64,000 bases of DNA from Undaria pinnatifida. Lineage: Eukaryota; Sar; Phaeophyceae; Laminariales; Alariaceae. Below the pieces are notes generated by a model. The model saw nothing but the letters and a program-made list of their open reading frames with translations. It made no database searches and was not told the DNA's origin. Made by a program: the position numbers and the translations under genes. The stretch lies in NCBI GenBank assembly GCA_012845835.1, contig JABAKD010000011.1, positions 1,396,001 to 1,460,000 of the forward strand, given 5' to 3'. Positions within the stretch are counted from its first letter, which is position 1. Every line of letters begins with the position of its first letter. Below, in pieces: positions 9,649 through 20,025 of this stretch.

Positions 9649-10615
9649 GATGTCAAGACTAGTAACTAATCGGCAGCTGCCTTTAGCCAACTAACTGGCT
9701 TTCGTTGGCAAGTCGGCAGGTGAATCCATCTGATGGCCAGCCGACGTGCTGATTCACCAGCCGACTTGCCGACTTAAGTCAGGCGAGCGAAGCGAGCCCC
9801 ATCATGTCCCACCGGCTGAGGGGCGCCTGCTCAAAAATATTCAAATGCATCCCGTTTTAGACAACCCTTCCGGCAAGTATAGAAACCTAATAAGTCGGGT
9901 AGTCGGCACCTGCGGGAAACGACTAACTATTACTCCGACTAGTATCTACCCTGTAGTTGGTGGCTGAGGTCGTGCCGACTCACAGCCCTGCAAATTCAGC
10001 GAATACGATATTCCATGTAATACGATTCATGATACTGAAGAAGAAAGTGTTGTGTGCGGTTGACGTGCTAACGATTTAATAACGATTTAATGGGATCAAC
10101 CTTTTTTTTTACTGCAAAAACAACTTCCACACGATTTTTGCTACTCCGGAGTATATAATAATAGTTGCAAGTGGTCTGTCCCCAAAAACAGGATGTATTT
10201 CCTCCAAAGGTGAGGTTTCCCAGACCCGTCTCTCCTACAAGCTGGGCCGGCCAAGAAACCCATAATCCGTCAGTCGGGCACATCTTTTGAACGACAGTGA
10301 CCTACTGCAAACTGAGCATATCCTCGTAATCAGCTAGATGCGGTGGTCATTTTAAGCACTCCAGCTTGAGAGTATGCGAAGTTGGCGCCGAAAAAAGAGT
10401 TTGCCACTCACGTCTCCTAGTTTGAGCATTTTTTCCATGATTTGTTTGTGTTGCTTTTTCTAAAATTGCTCGAAATACAACGTGGATGGAATTGGCTCAA
10501 TTTTTCTGGGCATGTACATCTTGGGACGAGGAGTAGTGACATATGCTTTTCATTTCATGGGTCACCTTCGTTCGAAAGTTATGGATGAATCCCTGAATTA
10601 TATGTAAATTTGTAT
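9649..10615. other. Unassigned, GTCGGC-rich at the left
   Basis: Between 9660 and 9985 the short phrase GTCGGC (or GCCGAC) repeats at least eight times on both strands. TACTCCGGAGTA occurs at 10142-10153. No gene is recognised. Confidence 0.35.
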
Positions 10616-10619
10616 GCAG

Positions 10620-10925
10620 AGGCACATCGGTGGAAACTTGGCCATGCACCTCTCAATTTTTGAAGTTAGGACCTGAAATTTTGACACGTGATTTGAACCA
10701 AGCTCACCAAAACAGTACTTGGCGAGCTCAAAAAAAACAAAAACTGCCGACATACGGCCTGCTAAACGTTTTCCATGATCATGAAATGGACGAAAAGTCA
10801 ACGGATTTTCATTTTGTTTTTTGAGCTCGCCAAGTAGTGTCTCGGCGAGCCTGTTCTGAATCGCGTGTCAAAATTTCAGGTCCGAACTCGAAAAACTGAG
10901 CGGGGCACAGCGATATTGGTCTATT
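10620..10925. repeat. Long imperfect inverted repeat (hairpin)
   Basis: Left arm about 10640-10745 pairs with right arm about 10812-10910. Matching landmarks are GACCTGAAATTTTGACACG, then GATT, AGCTC.CC, and GTACTTGGCGAGCTCAAAA; the right arm has these in reverse complement. The loop is about 65 bases. Arms match at roughly 80 percent by eye. Could be a foldback element or a hairpin RNA source; no coding frame. Confidence 0.8.
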
Positions 10926-11019
10926 TCGAGCGCCTTGGCCGGCCCAGCTTGTACGACTTTCACGATGTCCTGACGACGACACCACCCATGTTTGTTGCAG
11001 TACGGCAGTTCTAATAAGA

Positions 11020-11180
11020 GCCTTACGAAGCACTTTGAATTTGGTTCGACACATTGGTTGATAGTGCATAAACTCTTCGTTGCAAGCTGAGATTTTGAGA
11101 TATTTTTCGTAGGTTCAGACCTCCTCAGCCAAGGGAACTCCAGGTATCGCGCAGCTTGCACAAGATGAGCGAAGGTCGTC
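11020..11180 (+). repeat. Paralogue of 12510-12650
   Basis: Both read GGTTCGACAC.., TTGATA..GTG, TAAACT.TTC, then TTTTC..AG, GCC.CC.CAGCCAAGGGAA and CCAGG. Between TTGATA and GTG the copy at 12.5 kb has an extra short palindrome. Confidence 0.6.
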
Positions 11181-11284
11181 AGAGTACCAGCACCAACCAG
11201 CACCAGTCGTTTCGGGTCTTGATACTCCAGGTACTGGCAGGTACTCAGTCCTTCTCGACACTACGAGTAGCTGTCTTGTGTTTT

Positions 11285-11545
11285 TTTAAAAATAAAAAAA
11301 TACACTTTCAGCTGCTATGAGATCGACCAAAAATGTTTTTTAGATAAAAACTAATCTTTGCAAGCTGCGTGTGATACTTCGATCGCGCGTGTGTTACGGG
11401 GTGTGTATACCCTCGTGAAGGATACAGGTCGGTGACTCCTCTGCCAATAATGCCAGAGTCCACAGGACTAAGACACTCAGCCTTGTTCTGCGCACGGAAA
11501 CTGTAATACCCGCGTAAAGGGGGACAAAACCGGACACCTGTGGAT
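11285..11545 (+). mobile_element. G-element 5' domain, diverged copy
   Basis: Matches the left domain of G-elements: AAATACACTTTCAGCTG, GAGATCGA, TCTTTGCAAGCTGCGTGTGA, TACTTCGATCGCGCG, GGTCGGTGACTCC, GCGCACGGAAACTGTAAT and GGGGGACAAAA. No poly-G runs follow. Confidence 0.65.
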
Positions 11546-11566
11546 ATTCATTATGCATAAAACAAT

Positions 11567-11678
11567 AAGTGTTGGTGTTTTGACTTAACTTTTGAAGTGG
11601 GCTACTTGGGTCTACCGGGTTCAAGTGTTGGTGTTTTGACTTAACTTTTGAAGTGGGCTACTTGGGTCTACCGGGTTC
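11567..11678 (+). repeat. Perfect 56-bp tandem duplication
   Basis: 11567-11622 and 11623-11678 are identical by eye: AAGTGTTGGTGTTTTGACTT to CTTGGGTCTACCGGGTTC. Confidence 0.9.
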
Positions 11679-11679
11679 G

Positions 11680-12435
11680 CACGCAAGTTCCTGTGTACTC
11701 CCTGTATATGTGGCAGGCCACCGGAGGTCCAGCCCAGGCCTGTTGCTCGGGTTGTTAGTGCTATCGAGTCATGATGTCACATGCGGTGGACGTCGATCGC
11801 TACTGTTCCGAAGTCATCTCTCTTCTGCTCTCGATGCAATGCAAAGGCACATTCACACTCCTGTACTTGTATTGATCGAATGAAGACCGACGAGTGAAAT
11901 CTGGCGTTCTGCATCAGACGTCGGACGGTGCACACTTGATCCTAAAGCTGTTGGAACGCCCATCTCACGCACTACCGGTGAGTACACAAAACTAAAACGT
12001 GGATCGAAAACGCCAGACCCCTGCTCTCCTACAGATGGAAAAACTTTTATCCTAATAATACTGAATGATCAAAGGTGCGTGTCGCCGAATATAGCATACT
12101 GTTTTTGCTAATCCAGAGAGCCTCCGTGGTCATTTCCGTCATTTCCGGGTGGAGCACCCGCAGGCCACAAATGTTAGCTCACCTGTGTAAAGTGTGTTGG
12201 GGAAAGTTGGAATTCATATCGTGAAGAACACAAAACGGCCTCTTCCATAATGCAGGAAAATTGAACTGTTTGACTATTATTAATAGTCGGGACTACAACA
12301 AACAAGAAATTCCCGGATGGGTCGATCCCTCCGAAAAGTTGACGTCTCAGCACGGGCATCACTAAAAGCGTGAGCCGTACTTGGCCATCAGTTTAATCGG
12401 GACACTCAGGCTACCTCGTGGGACCAGCACTGAGG
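11680..12435. other. Unassigned sequence
   Basis: No gene or named repeat. TATTATTAATA lies at 12275-12285 inside GACTATTATTAATAGTC. Confidence 0.3.
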
Positions 12436-12660
12436 GCTTGATATATTGGAAAAATGAAGAAATACACTTCAGCTGTGAGATCGACCAAAAAGGGCTGTAT
12501 GTACCACATGGCTTATGTACCACATGGCTTAGGTTCGACACGATTATTGATATTATTAATAGTGTACGTAAACTGTTCAAGCACCTGGGATTTTCCTAGA
12601 ATTTTCTCTAGCCAGGCCTCCACAGCCAAGGGAAACCCGGTACCCAGGAATGATATAATA
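12436..12660 (+). repeat. G-like start plus paralogue of 11.0 kb
   Basis: 12450-12490 carries AAATACACTTCAGCTGTGAG and ATCGACCAAAAA, the left edge of the G-element. A 15-base phrase GTACCACATGGCTTA is duplicated at 12500-12530. From 12510 it parallels 11020-11180. Confidence 0.5.
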
Positions 12661-12955
12661 ATGGGCGACGACAGATGACAGAGTAAGAAAAACGAGTCGC
12701 CTCCTATGCAGGCCATGTAAAGAAGCATATAGGATACAGTGAAGAAAAAATGAAATTGTGTGTATACGGTCTGTGGTTCCAGTATTATGATAAGGTATTT
12801 AGGAAACGTCATGAAACCCAGGGCATGTCTTTTTTTTTTTTTATATATTTTATATTCTGCCTTGTTTTGTTGTGTTCTCGTACCCGGTACGCGACGAAGC
12901 ATTTCACTTGCTTTACCTTGATGAATTGCGACTGTTTGGTTTATTTAGTCTGTTT
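12661..12955. other. Unassigned sequence
   Basis: A T run near 12830-12845. No gene seen. Confidence 0.3.
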
Positions 12956-12957
12956 CA

Positions 12958-13075
12958 CAGCAGTCTGTGACCACAGAAGTTTGCAACCATCTCTCTAAGA
13001 TGAAGAATCAGCACGCACTCTGGGTGTACTGATGAAGTCGTTTTGTAGAAAGAACGGCTTGATGTGAAGACAACA
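12958..13075 (+). repeat. Family C repeat, partial copy
   Basis: Contains TCTGTGACCACAGAAG, GATGAAGAATCAGCACGCAC, TCTGGGTGTACTGATG, GAAAGAACGGCTTGATGTGA and the ACACAC end. Its 5' part is missing. Confidence 0.6.
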
Positions 13076-13079
13076 CACA

Positions 13080-13720
13080 CAAGGCCATGGGCCGAAAGTG
13101 CGGGCCGGGCCGAGCCGGGCCGATCTAAAAGTTGTCATGGGCCGGGCGACGCCGATAATTCTTGAAATGTGATGGGCCCAGGCCGACATTTTTAAAAATG
13201 TCATGGGCCGGGCCTGTTGGTTTATGCCTGTGCACAAATCTGATTTACTCTGTGGTATTTTGGTGTAGCATCTTCGGAGATGCGGGAGAACCTGTGGTTT
13301 CCCGAACGGATACATTAAAATATATAAGTGGTCCCTAATCTCATGATTAGGGTCACCACGTGAGGGAGTGTTAGTGGGAAAAGACCCTTAGTGGCACTGC
13401 ACTTTCCTTCCTTCTTTTCAGTAGTTTAATTCATATTTTCTACTCCTCTCTTCCCAGCCCGATGGCGCTCCGGATTTCGTTATTCCCGTCTCCTCGAGCC
13501 GGCCTTTGCCCTTAACACCTGGGTTCATCAACCAGGGCCGGGCCGCGGCCCATCATCTGAAAGTTTCATGGGCCGGGCCGGGTCGCGGCCCATCGACTCG
13601 AAGTTTGATGGGCCGGGTCGGGCCGCGGCCTACGAAATGTGGGCTTGATATGGGCTGCTCTACCTAGCCCATAAGCTGGTTTTCATGGGCCGGGCCGGGC
13701 CACGGCCCATGATAACTGGT
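13080..13720. repeat. GGGCCGGGCC-rich repeat cluster
   Basis: The phrase CATGGGCCGGGCC with variants such as GGGCCGCGGCCCAT occurs about ten times in two blocks (13085-13225 and 13530-13715), separated by a different segment. GGGCC/GGCCC make many short palindromes. No coding frame. Confidence 0.75.
13230..13525 (+). mobile_element. Possible LTR-retrotransposon remnant
   Basis: Fossil, low certainty. A purine-rich stretch ending at 13368 is followed by a segment starting TGTTAGTGGG at 13369 and ending CTTAACA at 13517, that is TG...CA termini of about 149 bases, resembling a short LTR. It splits the GGGCC repeat cluster in two, as expected for an insertion. No pol part is visible. Confidence 0.3.
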
Positions 13721-14165
13721 GCACTATAATAATGCTACGACGATGACGACGTCCACCCGGCCCATGAGACGGACCACGCGTTTTCTCGGACATGCCAGGG
13801 CCAGCCCATGATGGTGTGGTGTACTGAAAAATAACACGATTCATTTTCATTTTTTATGTTTCTGTATTTTGTATTTTGTATGTGGCCGAGTAAACGAACA
13901 GCGGCAAGCAGCAGCAGGCAGCTAGCTGCACAGCTAACCAGACTGTGCGACGAAGCACGCAGCAGTAGCAGCAGCGCGTGGCCAGGACCTACGCATCCGA
14001 GGTCGGATCGAACGTGCAAGAAGGCAGTGGCTATGTGTCGTCAGTAGTGCTGGTTGTTAACAATCAAAATCAACTCCCACATAGCTACATACAGCTGTGT
14101 GTGCGAATTCGCGTCCCAGGTACCAGGTTTTTCACATATTAGTACACTTATATACGCTACGGAGG
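13721..14165. other. Unassigned sequence
   Basis: Includes a CAGCAGC/AGCAGCA-rich stretch at 13908-13980. No gene recognised. Confidence 0.3.
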
Positions 14166-14640
14166 TCGCTAAATCTGTGACCCTGCTGCCACAGACGTGT
14201 TCCAAGGCTGCCAGAGCAGCAAATCACGCAACAGCAACAACAACAACAACAACAACACGCAGCAGCGGTGCGCAGCGGTAGTGAGCGGCGAGTAAGTGCG
14301 ATTTCCGCAGGTGCGATGGCCCTTCTGCGTTTTGGTCGCTATGGCTGGCCATCTCGGCGAGCCTCTCTCCCCAGCAGCCAGCACCACCACCTGTCCCAGC
14401 TCTCCGCGCCTTTGCCGATGTGGCATGCCAGCACCGGTTCGAACCTTCGAGAAACGTCCTTGCGGCCGTCTGCTGCTGCATGCGTGTCTCGCTGCTGCAG
14501 CTGTTGCTGTGGCTCGCTGCTGGTATGGGGTGTGCATTGTTTGTTGATCGGAGCTCTGTTTGTGTTTGGGTGGTGTGTGTGATATACATCAGGGCGCTCT
14601 CCACAGTAAAACACCGATACATCACATCGTTGGCCCTGTT
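14166..14640. other. Unassigned, CAA microsatellite and overlapping open frames
   Basis: (CAA)n at 14228-14257. Several overlapping frames of 80-140 codons on both strands arise from GC-rich, repeat-biased sequence; none has a recognisable domain. Confidence 0.3.
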
Positions 14641-14649
14641 CATTATTGT

Positions 14650-14702
14650 GGACGGGTCGTCGTGGGACGGGTCGTCGTGGGACGGGTCGTCGTGGGACTG
14701 GT
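14650..14702 (+). repeat. Short tandem repeat, 15-bp unit
   Basis: GGACGGGTCGTCGTG is repeated three times with a partial fourth. Confidence 0.85.
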
Positions 14703-14819
14703 TATGGAGTTGAAGAATAAATGTCGAGTCGGGTCGGCCGCGGTATCATTTTTTGTCTAAGACACGATAAGGCTGTGAGTTGGGCGACCGTAAGAGGATA
14801 CCTTATATTATTAGTACCT

Positions 14820-15005
14820 GACCACTATTTTTATTAATAGGACAAAACCATATTTGGTCCTGAATACTAATAATATATATATATATATATCCTGTTGACC
14901 CTGGCATTAGCAGGGGAGTGACCGACCTGTATCCTTCACGGGAGTATTCACACCCTGGAATACGCGCGATCGAAGTATCACACGCAGCTCGCACATTGTC
15001 TATGA
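14820..15005 (-). mobile_element. G-element 5' domain, diverged copy
   Basis: Reverse complement has GAGCTGCGTGTGATACTTCG, ATCGCGCGTATTCC, AGGATACAGGTCGGTCACTCC and CAGGGTCAACAGGAT. A (TA)n run at 14874-14890 lies at its inner side. Confidence 0.6.
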
Positions 15006-15104
15006 GTTTTGATTCAAATTTCCTTTTTGGTCGATCTCATCATCATCACACACCTCAAGTGTAATTTTTTCACTTTTTTAAACATATTGCATCCCATTTA
15101 CTGG

Positions 15105-15345
15105 AGTATTATTCTCGCACTACACTCGCGCTCTCTCCCAGTAGTAGTAGTAGTAGTAGTAGCACAACTCAGATCCGGGGTCACAAAGCGGGCCCTTCTC
15201 CCGCGTCACCGCTGCGGTGCGTGCCTTCGTTTTTATCGCGAGAAGAATGCAGCATTTTCTTCCCTCGTCGACTCGCGTCGAATTGTACCTACCGAAGCTG
15301 CTAGGCGCTCTCAGCAGTTGATCTCCCCCTTTTTTCGCATTATTG
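15105..15345 (-). mobile_element. SINE-B copy, body only
   Basis: Reverse complement runs from GAGAGCGCCTAGCAGC through GACGCGAGTCGACGAGGGAA, GAAAATGCTGCATTC, TTCTCGCGATAAAAACGAAG, GCCCGCTTTGTGACCCCGGA to the (CTA)n and GGGAGAGAGCGCGAG end. The tRNA-like head present at 21.3 kb is not seen beyond 15345. Confidence 0.75.
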
Positions 15346-15409
15346 CAAATTTATTCTACGTTTCCCCCTAACTATGCACTAAAAGCCCTACAATATAATG
15401 CACTAATTC

Positions 15410-15670
15410 CAAGTACAGTGGCGTCCCCGATGGAGTACTCGTAGTACGCTTGGTGAATCTCGTCAAGGTTGTGGGTTCAAGCGTCACCGACTGCATATCA
15501 TGCTCGTGCCCGTAGGGACTTTTTCTTGCGTTGAAGTTGACGAGCGGAGAGCACGAGAGCGTGAGTTAGCAAAAAGTCGATGAAAATCGACGAGCTTAAC
15601 AAAGTGGAAAAAGGTGGGAATGCTGAACGACGCGTGCTACGTACGATGGAGGTTGCACGACATTTTTTCC
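15410..15670 (+). mobile_element. SINE with a third tRNA-like head
   Basis: Begins GTGGCGTCCCCGATGGAGTA and has GTTGTGGGTTCAAGCGTC, a B-box-like phrase, about 55 bases on. Then come GGGACTTTTTCTTG, GAGCACGAGAGCGTGAGTTA, ATCGACGAGC and GGTGGGAATGCTGAAC, as in SINE-A. The rest of the core is missing. Confidence 0.6.
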
Positions 15671-15930
15671 GAGGTTCCTCACTTTCGACGGTCTTAAGAC
15701 ATGTCCTTCTCAACGAAAAAAAAAAAAAGGTTTTGAGAAAAATAAACCTGCTTTATCGCGGATGAAAGAAAAACATAGCCCAGGTACAAAAAAAACGAGA
15801 ATCGTGCAAATAAAATCGCCCATTATTTATTTATTTTTCGACGATAGTATTAGTAGATTAAGGAGCCCCGTCATTCAGAAACCATTTTCGCCAAAAAAAG
15901 GTATACCTCTATCGTTGGACAGGGTGATAT
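15650..15930 (+). mobile_element. Family D repeat copy
   Basis: Reads CGAGGTTCCTCACTTT, CTTAAGACATGTCC, GGTTTTGAGAAAAATAAACC, GCGGATGAAAG, CGAGAATCGTGCA, then GACGATAG...GATTAAGGAGCCCCGTC, ATTCAGAAA and GGTATACCTCTATCGT. This is one of the more complete copies, about 280 bases. Confidence 0.7.
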
Positions 15931-16079
15931 ATCATTAACCCTTTTAGCACTGCACTCCCGACATGGGTACAACACACTTACAGTTAGACTAGTAAATAAA
16001 ATAGGGGTTGGAAATGGGGTAAGTATCAAACAGGTCGTTGGACCTGTAAACAGCAGTCCTTTACATTTCCGGACGTAGT

Positions 16080-16250
16080 GTTATCAACCCTATGTGCGAT
16101 AAAAATGAAGGCACGTACCGGGGGGGAGAAGAAGGGAAGACACGCCTGTGACGGACGACCTGGTCGCTTGTCCAGAGTGTAGCTGAGGGTAAAAGAAAAG
16201 AGCTCTTGCGGGTTGAGCTGGAGAGTAAAAGTGATTATTAGAAAAACAAA
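16080..16250 (+). mobile_element. SINE core, CTGAGGGTAAAA-tailed subtype
   Basis: Has TATGTGCGATAAAAATGAAG, GCACGTACCGGGGGGGAGAA, GGGAAGACACGCCTGTGAC, CTTGTCCAGAG, then GCTGAGGGTAAAAG and GAGTTGAGCTGGAGAGTAAAA-like 3' end. The same tail occurs at 58005-58255, so it defines a subtype. Confidence 0.65.
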
Positions 16251-16319
16251 GAAAAAAAAACAGCAGTAGCTTTGTCCCCGAAAACGTACTATTCTTGTGA
16301 AAAAATTAAGGTTACACTA

Positions 16320-16535
16320 CTGTATATAGAGCTGTGAGATCCAGGATTTAGTAGAAAGCCGTCTTTGCGAGCTGTGTGATACTCCGATCGCGCGTGTTAC
16401 GGGGTGGGGTGTGCAGTTGTCGTGAAAGATATAGGTCGGCGACTCCCCTCAGTACTGGCTAGTACCAGGGCCAACAGGATCATACGAAGACGTTGAGTCT
16501 TTTTTTTTCATCTGTGCACGGAAACGAAGTCATAC
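16320..16535 (+). mobile_element. G-element 5' domain copy
   Basis: TAGAGCTGTGAGATCCAGGA, GCGAGCTGTGTGATACTCCG, ATCGCGCGTGTTACGGGGTG, GATATAGGTCGGCGACTCCC and TGTGCACGGAAACG match the G left domain. No poly-G part follows. Confidence 0.65.
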
Positions 16536-17055
16536 CAGATAGCAGCAGCGGCAGTGGCGGAGCGGTAGTATATGGCTATGCGTGCGTGGTGCCTGCGAGT
16601 GGGACTCCCTTGTGGGGTGTTGTTGCTTTCTTTCCGTTTGCTGCTTGCTCACGGAACGGTCGAAATACGAGTGCTTGCGTCTTCGCTCGTTGAGGTTGCA
16701 AGCAGTGCCATCGATAACTTGTTTTTGTTTTGTTTTGTTGTTCTTGGTATGTATTTGATATTAATTGCTGCTGCTGCTGCTTCTGCAGCTGCCTGCGACT
16801 GCTGAATTGTGTGATATTGATATGACATCGCAAAACAACGTTGAGAACAGACATTCGTACGTGTTACGTCCAAATTCTGGAAATTTGTAATTTTGATAAA
16901 TTTAGCACAAGAGTACGTACTTGGAATTTGAAGTATATTGTTTTTTTCGTCCTTTTGCCACTTTCCTTCGGGGGGAAAAAAAATGTCGAAGAAAAGTGAC
17001 GATCTAACATCTATAGCATTAGCGACACGGAGCGATTGGGGCTGCTCGGGTATCT
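16536..17055. other. Unassigned sequence
   Basis: Open frames of up to 92 codons without recognisable motifs; short GCT/GCA run near 16768-16790. Confidence 0.3.
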
Positions 17056-17059
17056 AGAA

Positions 17060-17235
17060 AAATGAAAAAATATACTTCAGCAAACTCATCTTTGCAAGCT
17101 GCGTGTGATACTTCGATCGCGCGTGTTATGGGGTGTGTATACCCTCGTGAAGGAAACAGGTCGGTGACTTTCCTGCTAATAATGCCAGGGTCAACAGGAC
17201 TACAGTAAGACGTTCAGCCTTGTTCTGCGCTGCTC
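17060..17235 (+). mobile_element. G-element 5' domain copy
   Basis: AAATATACTTCAGC, CTCATCTTTGCAAGCTGCGT, GTGATACTTCGATCGCGCGT, ACAGGTCGGTGACTT and AGGGTCAACAGGACTA match the copy at 11.3 kb closely. Confidence 0.65.
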
Positions 17236-17765
17236 GGGTATTTATGGGACGTGCCCGAACCAGAACTGCAATGCCAGGAGCTGTGCAACAAGCGTGTCAC
17301 ACCCTGGCATAGCGACCGAGGATATGGTAGCGGCTTTTTTGGCTCTGGCTCGGCATATCTCCTGCGAGTGTCCTCCCTAGCCCTTTCCGGTCTTGAGCTT
17401 TCGTGCTGTTTCAAGTTTGCGATATGTGTGAATCCACAATGGAAGGTAAGCTGCGCTGCGCCAAAAAAATGCCGTGAAGTATTTGTGCCGGTGGGGTACA
17501 GAGTCACTCGCGCGTGTGCCTCGAACCCAGTAGCAGTGATAATGTGAGTATGATGCTGCAATACAGTAACCCTTGGTCCGCGATGCTCGTGCTGCTGCAC
17601 GCTCTTGCTGTGGGTAGACGCTTGAAGAGATTGCCCTCGTCGCTTTCTTGGTCCGCGTGCGTGGGTCCCGCCCGGCCCCGGAGTGTATTAACCGGGGGTC
17701 TGATTTTAAGACCGACCGCGGCACTCGGCACGTATATTTTATGCCATACTTCAGATTATCTCCCT
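17236..17765. other. Unassigned sequence
   Basis: Overlapping 98-128-codon frames on both strands; no motif recognised and no splice evidence. Confidence 0.3.
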
Positions 17766-17769
17766 AGAT

Positions 17770-17965
17770 AGCACCCTTCCCTTGGGACGATTATCCGAGC
17801 CGATTTTTCTCGATAACGGGCTCGGACCGAGGTTGTAAGGTATACCCTTTTTTGGCAAAAATATTTCGGAGTGACGGGGCTCCTCAATCTGTTGATAATA
17901 TTAGTACTATTTGTACTAGTCGTACTGTAAAAAAATCGTCGGAATGATGGCATTCGTTATTGCCT
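17770..17965 (-). mobile_element. Family D repeat copy
   Basis: Reverse complement reads AATCGTC...GAGGAGCCCCGTCACTCCGA, AATATTTTTGCCAAAAAAGG and GTATACCTTA. The left half is absent. Confidence 0.55.
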
Positions 17966-17996
17966 TTCAAGCTGAATGTTTTCTTTTATGGCTTAA

Positions 17997-18725
17997 GGCC
18001 ATTTCTTACGCAGTCGGATTTGTCAGTCGAAAACGGCCTTTTTCGACTGAAGCCCGAATCGGACTTTTTGTTATACAGTCGAATAACAGCTTTTTCGACT
18101 CAAACTTTTTTCGACGGAGTTCTCCGACTGGGAGATCCAGTCGAAACTTGACTTCTCGAATAGACTGGATCTGCCAGTCGAAAAACTCAGTCGAAGAGTT
18201 TTACACGTGTTTTTTTAACCCGTCGCATCGCTCATCCTACCACAAAGCACACACATCCATACCGAGTACCACACAGCAGTATCACACCATTGTGCCAACG
18301 CTGGCTTGGCTATCACTGCTGCTGCTTCTCGCCGCAAGTCAGTTTGGTGCATTTCTAGCTCCGCTCGCCAGCAGCGTGTATCACAAGACGACAGCAGCGC
18401 GCGGTATCGACGCCATTTTGCCAACAATGGCTACGCCTGCTGTAGCTTTGGCGGCTTTCGGCTAAAGTCCAACGCCACCAACCCGCCTGGACGAGGGTTC
18501 GTCGCGCGCGAAGCACGCGTTGCTCGCGGTGAACGCGCGAAGCACAGAGCTGCCAACCGATTTTCGACTGCCATATAGCAGTACACCAGTATGATACTCC
18601 CTCACATCAACAGTCTCTAGGAAGAGCACAAAAACTATCAAATCGACTCGACTGACGATAAGAAGGACCAGAAGAATCCAGTCGCCGTTTTCGGCTGGCG
18701 GAATCCGAGTGTGTGGGAACTGGCC
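17997..18725 (+). mobile_element. H element copy 1, inverted-repeat DNA transposon
   Basis: Left end GGCCATTTCTTACGCAGTCG and right end, read inward, GGCCAGTTCCCACACACTCG then match on through GGATTCCGCCAG-like and CGAAAACGGC, an inverted repeat of about 45 bases. Many CAGTCGAAAA phrases lie below the ends, like subterminal transposase sites. Flanks are TAA on the left and TGA on the right; with copy 2 (TCA, TTA) this hints at a 3-base TNA target, as in PIF/Harbinger. Frames inside differ between copies, so it looks non-autonomous. Confidence 0.7.
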
Positions 18726-19230
18726 TGAGCCATGAGGTTTGGCCATCAGATTGCACGTTTTTTGGCCTGTTTCTGAAGAAAAAAATTGTTTGAGAGGGAT
18801 AAATAGAGCTCCTCAAGTGATCACACCCTCAAAAAAAAAAGTAGTGCGCGCTTACCGTACTATTATTAATAGTAGCGTGTCTGGAGGGCAAACGACGAGC
18901 GATGCGTCTATGTACGAGATCTTTCCTAAACGTATTTTTCGTTGCGTGTGTTGCCCGTGTTTGGGGGAACCTCGGGAGGTTCGAAACTCGCTCCTGGGGA
19001 CGTTATACCAGCCTTGGGCCCTGGGTGGGGACCTGTTCTGAATAATGACTTCGTGTTCAACTTTTGCAAACAAACCAAAAACCAAGGAGATAAAAAGAGT
19101 AAAGAAAATATGCAAAATAATCCAAATCTGAGTTGGCAAAGACCAAATTTGAAAGAAACAAGTGAAGAGTCAAGAAACAACTGAAAAACTACTCGCACAA
19201 AAAAACACACATATATACTCCGGAGTATAT
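18726..19230. other. Unassigned sequence
   Basis: TATTATTAATA at 18861-18871 and TACTCCGGAGTA at 19216-19227 inside a longer ATATATACTCCGGAGTATAT palindrome. No gene. Confidence 0.3.
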
Positions 19231-19234
19231 ATAT

Positions 19235-19595
19235 ATCCCTTTTGATCAAAACCAGGCCCCCACGTCCTTTAAAAACTCCGCCCTCCCCGCACCGGTTATT
19301 CGACTTTCAGTATTCCCTTGATAAACTGATACATTTCCTTCCACAGCTGTCAGATTTTGTCCCCCTCATGAACGGGTTTTATAGTTTCCGCGCATACACT
19401 GACTAAGATCACCCTGTTGACCCTGATAGCTACACTGTAGTTGCAAGGGGAGTCGCCGACCTATATCCTTAATGAGGACACACAACCCGTAATACGCGCG
19501 ATCGGAGTATCACACACAGCTTGCAAAGATGAGTTTCGACAAAATATTCGATCTCTCAGTTGGAGTTTTTTTTCATTTTTATAATATATATGTAT
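19235..19595 (-). mobile_element. G-element left part, copy
   Basis: Reverse complement starts TATAAAAATGAAAAAAAACT, then GAGATCGAATATTTTGTCGA, GCAAGCTGTGTGTGATACTC, CGATCGCGCG, GATATAGGTCGGCGACTCCC, the CAGGGTCAACAGGGTGAT phrase, GACAAAATCTGACAGCTGTG, AACCGGTG.GGGGAGGGCGGA and GGGGGCCTGGTTTTGATCAA. It stops before the first long poly-G run. Confidence 0.8.
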
Positions 19596-19689
19596 GAGCA
19601 AAGAAAAAATAAGAAAAAACATGGAGTTAGCAGAAACCAAAATTGAAGGAAGCAAACGGTTGTAAAACCAAGAGACAACCGAAAAAAAA

Positions 19690-20025
19690 AAGGTGAGGGA
19701 AGAAATCAAAGAAAAGCTGGACCCTTCCGCAAGTAGTGGAAGGAGGCGGTATTCGAGTGGGGCGTCTGGGAGGCCAGGGGTGTACCAACCGAGGCCGCTC
19801 ACGAAAATTACATCGATAAGGAAGTCTATACGCTGGACATACCCGGGTAACCCGAGTATGACCAACGTAGACGGGGTTGGCTACCCGGGTACGTTAGAAA
19901 ATGCTATGAATAGTATACCCTACCAAGGAGACACTGGGAAGAGTTCTGCTCCTTACTACAGCATTAAAAATCTCTTTGTAACTGGAGCGTGTTATGAATG
20001 GTGTGTTGAGGAACATTTGTAAGTT
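19690..20025 (+). CDS. Weak coding candidate, unknown
   Basis: An open frame of 109 codons (19693-20022) includes WTYPGNPSMTNVDGVGYPG and GACYEWCVEEHL and is not obviously low complexity. It carries two exact TACCCGGGTA palindromes (19840-19849, 19882-19891), a motif that behaves like a micro-insertion elsewhere in the window, which argues against conserved coding. No family recognised. Confidence 0.15.

Noticed and set aside
15935-16020. Fifth P MITE starting TTAACCCTTTTAGCACTGCA
   Set aside because: Only the first 14 bases agree; no right end is found.
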